Source of the DNA: Endomychus coccineus
Taxonomy: Eukaryota; Arthropoda; Insecta; Coleoptera; Endomychidae
Assembly: GCA_958510875.1 (NCBI GenBank)
Contig: OY294068.1
Coordinates: 78,549,978 to 78,613,977, forward strand
Reading direction: 5' to 3'
DNA length: 64,000 nucleotides
The position numbers were made by a program, and so were the translations under genes. Of this stretch, positions 36,638 through 48,434 are shown piece by piece; position 1 is the stretch's first letter, and each line of letters opens with the position of its first letter. Below the pieces are notes generated by a model. The model worked only from the letters and a program-made list of their open reading frames with translations. It had not been told where the DNA came from and searched no databases.

Positions 36638-39294
36638 CCACCTACGCATAAGGTTGCTTATTGCTTCCGTTTTTGAATCCCTTCATGTCTCTTTACGTTC
36701 CAAAGCTATTAGATGTAAAGGGGGTGAGTCTGCTATTACTTCGACTGCTTCGCTGGAAGTAGTGCGATATGCACTACATGTCCTTAGATTTAATCTTCTG
36801 CCCAGAGAATTCAAATTATTTCGTATATAATTGAACCTTGTAGCCTGAAACCAGATTGGTGCAGCGTATAGGGCCGTAGATATAGCCTCTGAGTTGATGA
36901 GTTTTCTCTTACTGCTGGTTGGTCCCCCAACATTTGGCATAAGATTGTTTAATGCTGCAACCAACTTAGAGGTTTTCTCCACTGCATACTTCATATGGAA
37001 TTTGTATGAGTTTTTAGAGTGTAACCAAACTCCTAAGTATTTTATGGAACTTTGAAGAAGAATATTTTCCTCTTTGACTTAGTTTATCGGTGGGAAAACC
37101 CTTTTGGTTGATATTACCACCGCCACAGTCTTGCTTGCCGCCAGAGACAAGCCTTTGTCTTCTAGCCAGAAATAGATGTTTCTGATAGCTCCATCTACTT
37201 TTTCCATCAGTTCTTCGTGGTTTCTTGCAATCGCCACAACGGTTAGATCGTCCGCAAATGCCACCGTCTTAACCCCATCAGGTAGCTCGACCTCTAATAC
37301 ACCATTGTATTGGATATTCCACAATGTCGGTCCAAGTATTGATCCTTGCGGGACACCACTGTTCACGATTTTTTCCGAAGAGATTCCCTCGAAGTCGATC
37401 ACGATTTTTCTGTTTTGTAGATAACTACCTAAAAGTCTTTTAATGTCACAATCGATTTCTATATCTCCGGTTTGTTTAGAATTTCTTTCCACGACGCTGA
37501 GTTGAAAACATTCTGAATGTCTAATGTAACTATGCAACCTATTCTCCTCCGATTGCAAGGACCCGTGAATACCGGTGTTAATGTTTTGTTTATTGCCTTT
37601 ATCGCGTCTAGGGTAGACATTCCTTTACGGAATCCGAACTGTCTGTCTGATAGAATATTGTTATTTTCCAAATGTGTCTGAAGTCTGTTTAGGATCAGGT
37701 GTTCCATTGTTTTTCCTAAAACGTTCAGGAGGCAGATTGGTCTGTACGAGGCTGGAGAATCCTCTGGTTTATTAATAACCTTAGCCTTCTTCCAGGCGTT
37801 TGGAAATTCACCTGTTTCGATTGCTGAATTCATTATCTTCAGGATTTCCGCAAGGAATTCGCTGTTAACAATTTTTATTATCTCAACTGGGATTCGATCC
37901 AGTCCAGCTGCACTCTTGTTTCTCAGTTTTCTTGTTGCTAGTTCAAGTTCAACTTTCGAGAAAGGATTTATTATCGTAGGAGTGATGTTTCTCCTGTCAA
38001 AACCTTCGTGGAGTGGAAATAGTACCCCTATGATATCTTCAGCCATGGTAAATGTGATATTGTGCGTTTGAGGGGAGCCACATAATCTTCTCGTAGCAAT
38101 CCTATATGCATTTCCCCATGGATCGTTCTCAATATTAGAGCATAATGATTTCCAGCATGCTCTTTTCGACCTGTTTATCTCGAGTCTCAGGGCTTTCTTA
38201 GATAATTTATAAGCCTCTATGGCCAAGTCTTTGATATCTTGGGCGACGTTGGTTCTGTCGCATCTCGAAGCTTGTCTCCTGCTCGATATGCACGATTTTC
38301 TGATGTCCGCAATGTTTTGCGTCCACCAGTAAACTGGCCTAAATTTCTTAGGAGTGAATTTACTTGGCATTGATACGTTGCAAGCCTTGGTAGAGTGCTT
38401 GACAGTTCATCTGAAATTTTCACTAGTGGAATCGAAACTTTGAGCGAAGAAATTAGCTTGGTCTTATCTAATTTATTTATATTCCATCCTGTCATTTTCG
38501 ATGGGGTTTCTAAGGGCATTGGAGAGCTTAACTCAAAGTATTATAGCCTTGTGATCGCTCAAAGTTTCGACTTCTAGCACTGACCAGTTCATGGTCAAGG
38601 TAGCCAAGTTTGGAGATGCAAAAGCTAAATCTGTTATTGACTCTGAGTTGTGTCTTTCGAAGGTTGAACTTGAACGCCTGTTCAACAGCAGCAGGTCGCA
38701 CTGCCCCATCCATTCGACAACCAGCTGCCCTCTGACATCTGTTTTCTTGTTGGTCATTCTGATGTGCCTGGATAGATGAAGCAGAGACAACCCGAAACTG
38801 TTTAAGGTAGTATTCGGGTTGAAGTATACACTGTCGATTGTCTCAATCCAAGAGAAACCGTCCCCTGATCCTGTGTCATATATAACTAGAGAGTTGTCGT
38901 TTACTTTAATTGCCGCGTTAGATAGGTTTTCCGTATACCAACCCATATTCTTCGATATCCTGATGTTCGGTTCCAGAACTCTTATCTTATTCAGAGCAAT
39001 GTATAGAATGCCTGGTGTTGCCAATTCATTTTGTTTCACGTTATCCAAGAAGGCATAATGAATATGCATTGATTGAGACTTCAGGTGTTTGAGACCGTTC
39101 CCGATCTTTGTATTTGTTGTTACCGTTATAATTTCCCCCGGTAATTCTTGCAGGATTTCCTGTGCGTTATCGCCTATAAATGTTTCTATACATTTCTTTG
39201 TGAAACCTTGTTGATAGGAGGTATCCATTGGGATGAAAATGACTAAGTCTCTATCGTTGGGTGCGACTAAGATGTCGGGTCCCATCTCTTTCAA

Positions 39295-40229
39295 TGTTTG
39301 AAATGCGTTCTTTGATTAAAATGTCTTTCACATTCTCGTATGATTTACATTCCTGTGCAACGGATAATGTTTCCAAAATCTCTGTAGTTTCTTCCAAGTC
39401 ACTTCGTTTGAGAGTATGCATCCACTATAGTAATTTGACATTTGAATTTCCGGATTTGAAGTATTCTTGATCAGTTGTTCTTGCAATATCGCTAACTTAG
39501 ACTGCAGAGGAGCTATCTGAGATAATTGGTTCTCGGTCATATCAATTTTAAGATTGAGTGACGTGTTCTTATTCTCGAGTTCCGCCATGTGGGAACGCCT
39601 ATGTTTTCTTGTATTCTCAAAGGATCTTTTCAGGTCCCTGTGTCCTTGCATAAGAGTCTCTACAGCATTTTTTACTGTAACATGTACGTTTTTTTTTCAC
39701 CTATGCAAGCTTTCAGTTGTCTTAGCACCGTTTCTGTTGCTTCCAGTAGGGTAGTACTTTCCATTTCTGATTCATGGAGTTGTTCCAGTGTCGCGAGAAT
39801 ACGTTTTTTGGACCTAGGAGTCAATTTGATCTTTTCACTCCTGTTTTTTCTGTCATTTAGTATCTTATTTAGAGAATAATTCATTCTCGCGTTAAATGGG
39901 GATAGATAAACTTTCGAATCTGCGGAAGTATCGGAGATCTCTATTCCTTCTTGGACATTCTTGGGTGTATTGGAACCCGGATAATCATTCCTTCTATAGA
40001 CTCTTCTCCTATTCCTTGGGTTTTCATAAGATATCAGGGGATCCACCTGACTGCTCTTTGATTTCCATTCTCCCTGTTTCTGGAGAATGGTGGTGTTGAA
40101 GTCTGAATCTATGGAACCTTCTTGTTCGCTTAAAGCTCTTAAGCCATCATTCTCGAAGGAATTGTTTTTCCCAATTCCTTCTTTGTCGGTCTGCGAGTTT
40201 TGCTTGTTTTTTTGTTTAGCTATATTCAT
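39295..40229 (-). pseudogene. R1-clade ORF1-like region (coiled-coil, no zinc knuckles seen)
   Basis: A plausible start is the ATG at 40229 (MNIAKQKNKQNSQTDKEG). The frame to 39672 is Ser/Asn/Lys-rich with a basic stretch (KLTPRSKKRILATLEQLHE). A frameshift leads into 39651-39328, a heptad-like segment (ENKNTSLNLKIDMTENQLSQ) that probably forms a coiled coil. Further frame changes carry it to the ORF2 region at about 39290. The CCHC knuckles usual near the C-terminus of R1 ORF1 proteins were not found, so they have been lost or the protein differs. Assignment rests mainly on position upstream of ORF2. Confidence 0.5.
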
Positions 40230-40621
40230 GATTAGTCCCACGAAGTAGCAAGGGAAATATTCGAAATATCCCCCCACAGAGCCCCGCGTGCAGGGGGAAG
40301 ACTTGAGTACTGTGGTAAATCGCCTCTCACCACAGGTTTCTGCGACTTCACTGTCGATTTTTGTATAGAGGTTCCAGTCCTCGCGAGACGACCATTCAAG
40401 GCAAGCTCCCCGATTCCAGATTTTCAGAAGACTCCTCTCTGGCTCGCCACCCAGTGATTCGAACTGAAATTCAGACCTTCGGTATTTGGCCACCCCCGTA
40501 GCGTTTTTTGAGACGCTTTTCCTGGGAGATTGAGTCATTTCTTGGTTTCCCTGCTCACATCCTGAACGATTTTCGAAATCCTTCTCTCGAACGTAATATA
40601 TTTCAACGTCAAATCGTTGAT

Positions 40622-42003
40622 ATCTGAGCAGCAACATGGCTTTGTATCGGGTCGCTCCACAACTACCAATCTGATCTGTATTACAGACTATATTTCGAAG
40701 GCTATTGACGATGGACGGATGTTCTCTACTTAGATTTTTCTAAAGCGTTCGACAGACTAGACTACGGCATTCTTCTTAATAAACTTGACAACTTTGGTTT
40801 CTCTGCTAATCTTTTCTGTTTTAAATCTTACCTGAAGTCAAGAAAACAAATTGTGTGTTATCGTCGTCAAAGATCGGCCGACATTTTTGCTACGGGGGTG
40901 CCACAAGGGCCCATTCTTGGCCCTCTATTTTTCATTTTCTTCATGACCTCTTGGCGGTCTTGGATATCCCCCCATCTTTTGTATGCCGATGACCTCAAAA
41001 TATATTCCAGGGTATCTGATCTCGGTGACTGTCTCAGACTTCAATCCAATCTGGCAGCTGTGAATGCATGGAGTTTGAAGAATATGTTGCCTCTTAATGT
41101 TGGTTAGTGTGCTGCCTTCACATTCTCGCTGAAGTCCAATTACATTCTATACGAATATACCCTGGATGCCCGTGTCTTGGATAGACCGAAGACGTTCTGT
41201 GACCTTGGTATTATCTTTGACAGAAGGTTATCATTCATTGATCATATCAGTCGTATGTGTTCCAAAGCGTCTTAAGATGTTTGGATTTGTTCTAAGATGT
41301 TCTAGGGAGTTTTCCGAAATTCAGACTATTCTTCTCTTTAATACATTTGTAAGATCACGGTTGGAATATGCGTCCTTGGTATGGTCTCTATTCTACCAGA
41401 TTCCTGTTGTCTCTGTGGAAAGCATTCAACATTGAAAGCATTTCTCAAATGTCTTGTTTTTAAATGTGACAATATCTACCCTGTTATTGGCTATCCGCAT
41501 ACCGATTTACTTTCGAGGTTTTCTGTCGACAGCTTGGCTTACCGGAGATCCAGGTCTGGTATAGTATTCCTGTTCAAACTCTTTCATTCTTCTGTGGAAT
41601 GTTCGGAAATTTTGCTGGCTTTGTGTTTTCATGTGCCTAGATTTGAGTTCAGACTTGATTTATTTTTTTACTTGCCTACACCGAGAACAAACAGAAGCAA
41701 ACCAATCGGTGGCATGTGCAGAGCTTACAATAACATTCATATGCGGGTCGATCTATTCACATGTAGTTTGACTTATATCTGAGTTCTGAAGCGTTTCGTG
41801 CAATCCTCAGTTCTCTATAGATTGCATTTTCTCTATTCTTTGTGTAATTTTTGTTCTAGTTATATGATTATGTTCTTTTCTTAGAATGTTACGTTATCTC
41901 AGTTTAATTTCAATGCCTGTTATAATATTTTCTTGAACAACTTATCTTGTTATTCCTCATTTTGTAATATGCCTGTTAAATGGGTGTAATATAAATAAAT
42001 TAC
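40622..42003 (+). pseudogene. LINE-A fragment 3: reverse transcriptase and 3' end
   Basis: The plus strand resumes at QHGFVSGRSTTTNL (about 40630) and continues through YLDFSKAFDRLDYGILLNKL (one-base frameshift just before), GVPQGPILGPLFFIFF and the catalytic LLYADDLKIYS (about 40978). After RT the frame shifts several times through DLGIIFDRRLSFIDH-like sequence, RSRLEYASLVWS and VPRTN-type C-terminal motifs, ending at 41782. The 3'UTR ends in an AAATAAATTA tail near 42003. The motifs fit the jockey group. At least four frameshifts or stops make it inactive. Confidence 0.85.
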
Positions 42004-42570
42004 CTTCAACCGGGGCCAAGTGAATCAAAAAAAGGCGACCATTAATCCTAAAAATTCCAAAAAATCATGTATGTTTTTAGGGACAATTTAGGCCATTTTG
42101 TGGTTTTTATTTTAATTGGATGTTGCAGAGAATTATTTATCAAGGTGGTTGTGATAAATTAGATGAAGTGTAAAAGGTTCAAACGCTTATTAAATGAACT
42201 TACACTTTCTACTCACTTTGAGAATGTTCAAAAGGTTTGTTTCGATTGATTCTTAGGCACTTACTGATTCGCGGGCTCACTTATGGCGTTCCGCACTGTC
42301 TGTTTTTATCGCGAACTTGCCGAGTTTTCGGGGGGTTCCCGAAGGTAAGCTCCACAAGTAAGCACTATTAACCGCGTCGTTGAAGGGTAGCGTCCCCGGT
42401 GGATTTCCGAGGGAAGGCTGCACTAGAATGCACTACTATATAAACCGCAATGGACGTGGTATAGTACTCTCAAGACGGCTAGGTATCATTAACTCGCTCT
42501 GTCTGCAGCAATACCTATCAAATTCGGATTTTCCACATACCAAATCTTTACTACACGCTTTGCAAAAAGC
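42004..42570. other. No recognisable gene
   Basis: Interval between the LINE-A tail and E2. It contains a GC-richer patch (about 42270-42450) but no domain, inverted terminus or tandem repeat that I can support. Confidence 0.6.
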
Positions 42571-45155
42571 ATATCGTCGCTTAAGATGCAATAGCTCGTA
42601 ACCCACATATGGTTGTTTGTGCAGGAGAGCAAAAAAACTAACTACACTTGAACCTGTAATCTATTTCAACCAATAAAACATGGATATAGGACTAAAATTT
42701 AATTACGCATATTTCTGATATAAAAAAAATATATGAAAACCCATTTTGATATTCCAGGTGGGTTACGAGCTATTGATTCTACAAAAATAAGAACAAAGTG
42801 TGGCTTGACTGTAACTTTATTTTTTAATAATATGAAAAATACAAAAGAAAACTAAACGTTTGATATAATACAACTAGATATGGCTTAAGTTATCATAAAA
42901 GTGGTGACAATCGGCAGGAATAACTGATTTAAGCTCCTGTAGGTGCTTATATTTTTGGGCTTTTATTTTTTTATTTTCTGGATTCAGTTGTGGCCAATCA
43001 CGACAAACTTCTTTTCGACATCGCCGCTGCGGTAGCTCTGTCCAAGAATCGTCAAAGTTGAGTTTAAACAAGATTTTTTCATCAGGAGAATATTTAATGG
43101 CTCGAATATCTGTTACATTTTTCTTTCCTGGTCTAATGCTCCCATACATCTGATATCCTTTTTAAGAGAAATCTCGAAAAAAAGTCATAATTTACCCATT
43201 CGGTACAGTACGGAAAGGGATTCCTTCGAGCCTGTCGACTAATGGACAAATACGCGGAAGGAAGAAAAATCTCTCTGGTTTTTTTTATTTTAGCTTCAAT
43301 TCTGCTGTGAATAGAATCGCACTGCATTTGTGTGTGCCAACGTTCTAAGTACTTCTGTACAATAGTTTGATTCCTGGCAACAGATATGAAAAGAAGAGCA
43401 TTGGCCATTATATTATTTCTATTTTGATAGGTGCACCCATCACTATAGATTGAAATTGGCAAGCTGTTGTCCGTAAATCTTGAAATATAGTCAACCACCA
43501 ATGAAGCGAACGTTGAAGCTGAGAGATCACTGTCTACCTCACTGAACCAATAACACATTAGGTGTTTCGTTTTTATGTTCATAATTGTAAAATTGTGACA
43601 GCATAATTTTGTTTTATAGTACAAAGCACTTGCGTTTAAACTGGGACATACTTTTACAGCTTGTAAGTCCATCATCAGTACCATAGCCTCTTCATTTCCG
43701 GCTGATGTCTTTCGCTTTTTCTTGCCTTGCTCTATCTTTTTTAGCAATGTGTCTCGTAAAAAGCTCTTCTTCTAAATTTCCGACATCATACTGGTAGCAA
43801 AGATCGCATCTATCTTTTTTAGGCTGATAAATAGCAAGGATTTTTTCTACGAACAAGTCATCAAAAGTTCTTCGACTCATACAATTTTTCTTTTCAGTCT
43901 TACATTTTGAAACATACTCATTATATAAAGCTGTTTTGGAAGGCACTGTTTGATCCAAATACAATCTAGATGATGTTTGGCAGCAATAATGAGATGGCAG
44001 TGTAGGCAATTCATCAAAAAACTGCTTTAAAAATTCCTTATCTCCATTTTTCTTTTCTCTTAAGTGAGCAGCTCTATTTTCTATATTATTGTAATCTTTC
44101 GAATTGTGCATGCTATGTTCAGCAGATTTAATCCAGGAGCTCATTTGAAATTCTCCTAGACTTAGGGTAGACAGAAACAATTTCTTGCAAACATTCACCT
44201 TTAGACCGTCTATTGGTAAACTATAAAATATTGAACAATTTCTTGATGAATTTTGGTTTTTTGTATATCTCCTTTTGACACTTGAGAGTGTTACATTATT
44301 AACCACAAAAACTTTGCGCTGATCCCAAGTCATTTTCCAAAACAGCTGTCGTCTTTTCTCTTCGGAAATGTCTGGACAAGAGCGCAGCTTACTTTTTTGC
44401 AAAGATTGGAAACGCAAGGATATCCCATTTTCCTTTCGGGCTTAGGAGCATTTTGTGTATATTTTTTTGTTTCGCCATCTGTTTTAAATCCAGTATATTT
44501 GAGTCCCCTTTCGCGCAGTTTCTTATTTTTCTCTCTTGCCCATAGCTGTTTTACAGGTTTTCTTTTACGTTTTTTAGTTGTGGTATTTTCTTCATCGCTG
44601 CTACTTGATCCATTGTCCATATTTTGTATATTTTCTTCGTCATTAGTTGAGGTGGTATTTTCTTTATCGCTGCTACTTGATCCAATGTCCACATAATATT
44701 GTGTATTTTCTTCTTTATTAGTTGTGGTGTTTTCTTCAACGCTACTACTTGATCCATTGTCCATATTTTGTTTATTTTCTTTTTCTGATGTACTTGGCAA
44801 GATGTGAAAAATTTCAGGGTCTATTGTATACTCTTCCGCGTTTTTGCCCGCATCGTTTTTATCTGGGGGCACAGTTATTAATATGATCCGGTTATTGTTG
44901 TTGCAGCAGCTCAAAGAATTTTCCATCTGCCCATTATGAGTAGATTTGCGTTCTGGAAAAAATAAACTGGTTCAAACGTCTTACCCCTTATACAACCAAA
45001 ATCAAATTTCAAATAAAATACGAATGCATGGATATTCTAGATCATTTTGAGGTGACGTCACGACAGGTCCGCCATATTGCCGGTAGGGCACACAAAACGT
45101 TCCTGTCATTGTAAACAATAGAAAAGATCGATTTTTAAAGTGTGAATTATTTAAA

Positions 45156-45924
45156 ATGCCGGCGTTTTGTTCTGTTGTGGGGTGTTCTAAAAGGGCAGAA
45201 AGGGATCAAATTCGTTTTTTTAGAGTTCCCAAAGCCTTACAAAACCGAGGAGAAATGCTGGACGCCTTATCAAAAGAACGTCGAGATTGTTGGGTTAGGG
45301 CTTTAAGACGGGGCAATTTGACCGATACATTCCTTAAACATGCACGAATTTGTGCAGATCATTTTGTATCAGGTATGTAAATAATATTAATACATAAGAA
45401 ATACAAATATTATGGTCCAAAATGTTTGTGAATTTATAGTTAAATATGGTGTTAAAGTAAACGTTTTTTGTTCAACTTGGTCTAATTACAAACATCATGA
45501 GACTGTTAAGTTTTTAATTGGGATCACTCCTCAAGGAACAATATCATATATCTCAGAAGCCTGGGGCGGCCGAACTAGTGATAAGTTTTTGACAGAAAAC
45601 TGTGGATTCTTAAATTTAATTGTGCCTGGAGATGTAATATTAGCTGATAGAGGATTTTTGATAAGAGACTCTGTTGAAACTCTAAGAGGACACCTGGAAA
45701 TTCCAGCCTTCACAAAAGGAAAAAATCAACTTGACCCTGCTGATATAGAAAGCACCCGTAAGATTGCAAATGTAAGAATTCATGTGGAACGAATAATAGG
45801 CCTGCTTAAGAGGAAATTCAAAATTTGTCAAGGTCCCATTCCTATAAGCATGTTATCAGCATCTAGAGATGATTTAAGTGCTTTAGATCTCAATTTATGC
45901 CCTTCTGTTATCCCCATGAATTAA
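45156..45924 (+). pseudogene. ISL2EU transposase: THAP finger plus truncated DDE domain
   Basis: 45156-45380 encodes a THAP zinc finger (CSVVGCSKR, then RFFRVPKAL, CWVRALRR, ICADHFVSG), ending at a potential donor GTATGT. 45412-45924 encodes the second half of an IS5/Harbinger-like DDE domain: [44 protein letters not shown] (second catalytic Asp) and [16 protein letters not shown] (catalytic Glu). The region between, which should hold the helical part and the first Asp, is missing. A shorter deletion also affects the C-terminus before LCPSVIP. The transposase is therefore inactive, though its partner nuclease is open. Confidence 0.85.
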
Positions 45925-46122
45925 AAAAGTCCCTAATTTTATTTCAAACAGGTTTAGTGCTATTCACCTTGTTTGCTAAACATGAAATATTTTTAATTAT
46001 AGACTTTGTATTTTTGTAATGACAATTTATTATGTGTGATTTTTATAAAATGTATAATGGGCATTTATCCATTTAATTACTGATCATTATTGTTATGCCA
46101 AAATGCTTGGAAGTTAAAACTT

Positions 46123-46344
46123 TTAAATAAAAAGATGTATTGTAAAAAACGAATCAGTTTTTAATTTTTCACCTATCCAAGATGATATTATGACATCGAC
46201 AAAGTCAAAGTACCCTTCTCTCCAAATATTTCCACAAAGTGGGAAATATGAGGCAAACTTCTGACAGAAAAGAACTACTTCCCTGCTATTAGCACGACGG
46301 ACATTGAACAACATCTGACAAATGTTTGTGTAACTTTCTTCCAA
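46123..46344 (-). CDS. Small ORF between the two ISL2EU genes, unrecognised
   Basis: A 73-codon frame with a TTG-type opening, so the real start or an upstream exon is unknown. It contains VRRANSREVVLFCQKF, FPLCGNIWREGYFDFVD and SSWIGEKLK. Its composition looks protein-like (aromatic, balanced charge) and not like random AT-rich translation. It could be an exon or remnant of a third ISL2EU-associated protein. I do not recognise a family and assign no function. Confidence 0.3.
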   Translation of the reverse strand: MEESYTNICQMLFNVRRANSREVVLFCQKFASYFPLCGNIWREGYFDFVDVIISSWIGEKLKTDSFFTIHLFI

Positions 46345-46484
46345 GACGACCCAAAATGCAAGTGCTTTTGGCAGTTAAACATTCGATTATTCTTCAATTG
46401 ACTTGGCCCCATCCAATTGAAGGACACTTTTACTTAACTTAAAATCTAACTCGTACACCAAAAAATCCTGAAAAAAACTCCTAT

Positions 46485-48271
46485 TTACTGGCAAGTATCA
46501 CAAAACCAGGCGTTTTGTGGTTCCTCCATTATTCCAATGCAATTGAAATGGAACCAACCTATTTCACAGTCATCATTATCGCAACTTAACATAGGTCGAC
46601 CATCATCAGGTGTTTTGCAGATGCACCATGTCTCAACCTTTTCCACACCACATTTGGTGGTAAAAAATCTTGCAAGCAATTCAGGCTTAATGACAAATTT
46701 ATGAAAATGTAATGATTTCCTCAAACATTCATTAAAAAACTCCTCATTAAAACCCACTCTGTCAATAAATAAACATTCTTTTGACCAAATAACAAAATCA
46801 CAATATTTAGTCTTTGTGATGAACATTTGTAATTGCATTTGATAGAAATATAAATGGTTTTTATCTACAGAAAATTCATCATCATTATGATACACTAAAC
46901 ATGTATTTTTCTTCTTTGCAAAATCTGAAATACTCAACTCTTTCAGCAAGTAGGGGCACTTCACCTCAACACATCCCAAACCACAACATTCACATTGTAC
47001 AATTCCGTCCGGAGAAGCACCTAACTCTGGATGTTCATGTGAAATGAAGAACCCAGCAGGTTTTAGTGACATTCCTTCGTGGTACTTCTTAACTTCACTT
47101 AAATAGTCTTCCAAAGCCGTTTTTTCATATTTTATGCCATATGAAGTTTGTTTTGACTTAAATATCACCTTCTGAGGATAACATACACCTTTTATGAGAG
47201 ATAAAGGAGGCTTCTCCAATTTAGCCCTGCATGCAGTTTTAAATTTGGATGCAGTTATTCTACCAGCCCTATATTTAAACCAAATATTGTTTTGAGCTTG
47301 CTCTCGGGTTGCAGATTCTATTTCTTTGATGTGCTCTTCGCTTATAGTAAAATCAATGGGTTGTGCTACAAGTTCTTTGTATGTATACTCTCTGAAATCG
47401 TCACTAAAAAGAGTCTCCAAACCATTGGGTAAACTTTTTGGGGGCTGGTACATTTCAGATACAAATGGCTCATATACTCTGGCAATTGCTGGTGTAATAT
47501 CGAATTTTTCAAAACCTCGGATAAATGTCACCAACTCCTCACCTTCTAAGGCTGGTACTCCACCTTGTGGTAACACCACTGGTTTTGGTTTCCTAGTCCA
47601 GTCCATGTCTCGGATCCTTACCATGTCAACGGTTTTGGTAGACGGTACTGGCCACCGAGCTAGGGTTTCTGTGCAAGACACCTCTTCGTTGCTTGGACGG
47701 GCTTGTAAATAGAATAAAATTGCTGCCACATGGCTGCAAACTTCGCTCAAGCCTGCCATACAGGTACAATGCCCACAGGATACAGCTCCGTCCGGTAAGA
47801 TGATGACCCATACATGCAGGGGCTTTTCCCGTGTTCTTTGGGAATGTTTCACCTAAACCAACAAAAGAGGAAATTAATAAAGGTCATCTTGGGTGTCACA
47901 GAACATTTTTTGCTAATTATAATAGCTTGTGAGTTTAACTTCATTGGAATAAAAAAGCTTACCTTGCCAACTACAACAAAATTTTCATTTATTCTCTTGG
48001 CCAATACGTCAACAACAAATCCAGCCTCATAATACTTGTAAGCCTGTAGGGACTTGTAGGCCTTCAACTGTTGTCCAGTATAGAAACTATGAGTTAAAAT
48101 TAAGTAATTCACCATGTCCATAATGCTCACAGTTGGTAAAAAACTTAAATTGCTGGCCAGTTCACTTGCACCAAGAGAATAGGGATCAACATCGTCTATA
48201 ATTCCAAGTTTAGACTCGTAACGCGATTTCACGTCTCCTTTGAGAGATAAGTAGTATTCACTCCAAGCCAT
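46485..48271 (-). CDS. SWIM-YqaJ-PHD nuclease of ISL2EU, two exons, open reading frame intact
   Basis: Exon 1 is 47963-48271 (103 codons, ATG at 48271, MAWSEYYLSLKGDVKS; donor GTAAGC) and exon 2 is 46485-47852 (acceptor TTTAG), in phase, giving 558 residues without stop or frameshift. A SWIM-type zinc finger lies at residues 132-144 (CTCMAGLSEVCSH, CxC-x7-CxH). A YqaJ-like PD-(D/E)XK nuclease spans about 290-470: AGRITASKF, a Glu in KYEKTALEDYL (346), Asp in ASPDGIV (385), and Glu/Lys in VEVKCPY (399, 401), then a YFYQMQLQMF helix. A PHD finger closes the protein (513-558, CICKTPDDGRP to WFCDTC). YqaJ nucleases are related to lambda exonuclease; in ISL2EU the role is presumed to be end processing or repair during transposition. 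It is convergent with the transposase and is the only apparently intact gene here. Confidence 0.85.
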
Positions 48272-48434
48272 ATTGTAGAAAAAGTTTATAAAAAACGCAA
48301 TACACACACTAAAAACTCGAAGTAAACACCTCAAAACTGCAGATAACAATGAAAACCTTATGGCAGACGCGCCCTTGTATGCCCTACCGACAAAATGGCC
48401 GCTCTGTCAAAGTCACGTGACTCAAAATGATCTA

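Larger units (their letters stand above)
35217..39294 (-). pseudogene. R1-clade ORF2: endonuclease, RT and C-terminal zinc knuckle
   Basis: The endonuclease part (about 39000-38533) keeps an EPNIRISKNMGWY region, SGDGFSWIE, STFERHNSESITDLAF and TLSDHKAI. The expected GDFN segment is missing between LSRHIRMTN and KKTDVRGQLV, so catalysis is unlikely. RT (38370-37079) shows KSAAGLDRIPVEI, SYRPICLLNVLGK, DRQFGFRKGMSTLDAI, IVTLDIQNVFNSASW, SGVPQGSILGPTLW and the catalytic FADDL. The thumb region at 36994-36644 has LMPNVGGPTSSKRKL and CSAYRTTSSEAVEVI, hallmark R1 motifs. The C-terminus (35627-35217) reads LIPDIERW, then TGHGCFKKYLCRF and a CIYCGELDSPHHTFIECHR zinc knuckle, followed by an in-frame TGA about 60 codons before the final stop at 35217. 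Several frameshifts make it a pseudogene. Confidence 0.85.
35162..40621 (-). mobile_element. R1-clade non-LTR retrotransposon, decayed, inserted in LINE-A
   Basis: Minus-strand element carrying ORF1-like, endonuclease, RT and C-terminal zinc-knuckle regions in LINE order. It separates LINE-A fragments 2 and 3. No target duplication could be identified and LINE-A sequence is missing between the fragments, so a deletion accompanied or followed insertion. There is no poly(A) at the 3' end (about 35162), as in many R1-clade elements. A 1-kb LTR-derived insertion splits its C-terminal part at 35634-36637. Confidence 0.85.
45040..48432. mobile_element. ISL2EU-type DNA transposon nested in E2 intron
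   Basis: GATCATTTTGA at 45040 is inverted at 48422-48432, with a second inverted block (GGTAGGGCA) further in. Both ends are flanked by TA (45038-45039, 48433-48434). It encodes two convergent genes: a plus-strand THAP plus DDE_Tnp_4-type transposase, and a minus-strand YqaJ nuclease. That pair is the known signature of the ISL2EU superfamily. The left end contains GTGACGTCAC (45052-45061) and the right end GTCACGTGAC (48412-48421), two different perfect palindromes. Confidence 0.9.

Noticed and set aside
42380..42601. 73-codon plus-strand ORF left of E2
   Set aside because: It runs into the E2 terminal repeat and shows no family features.
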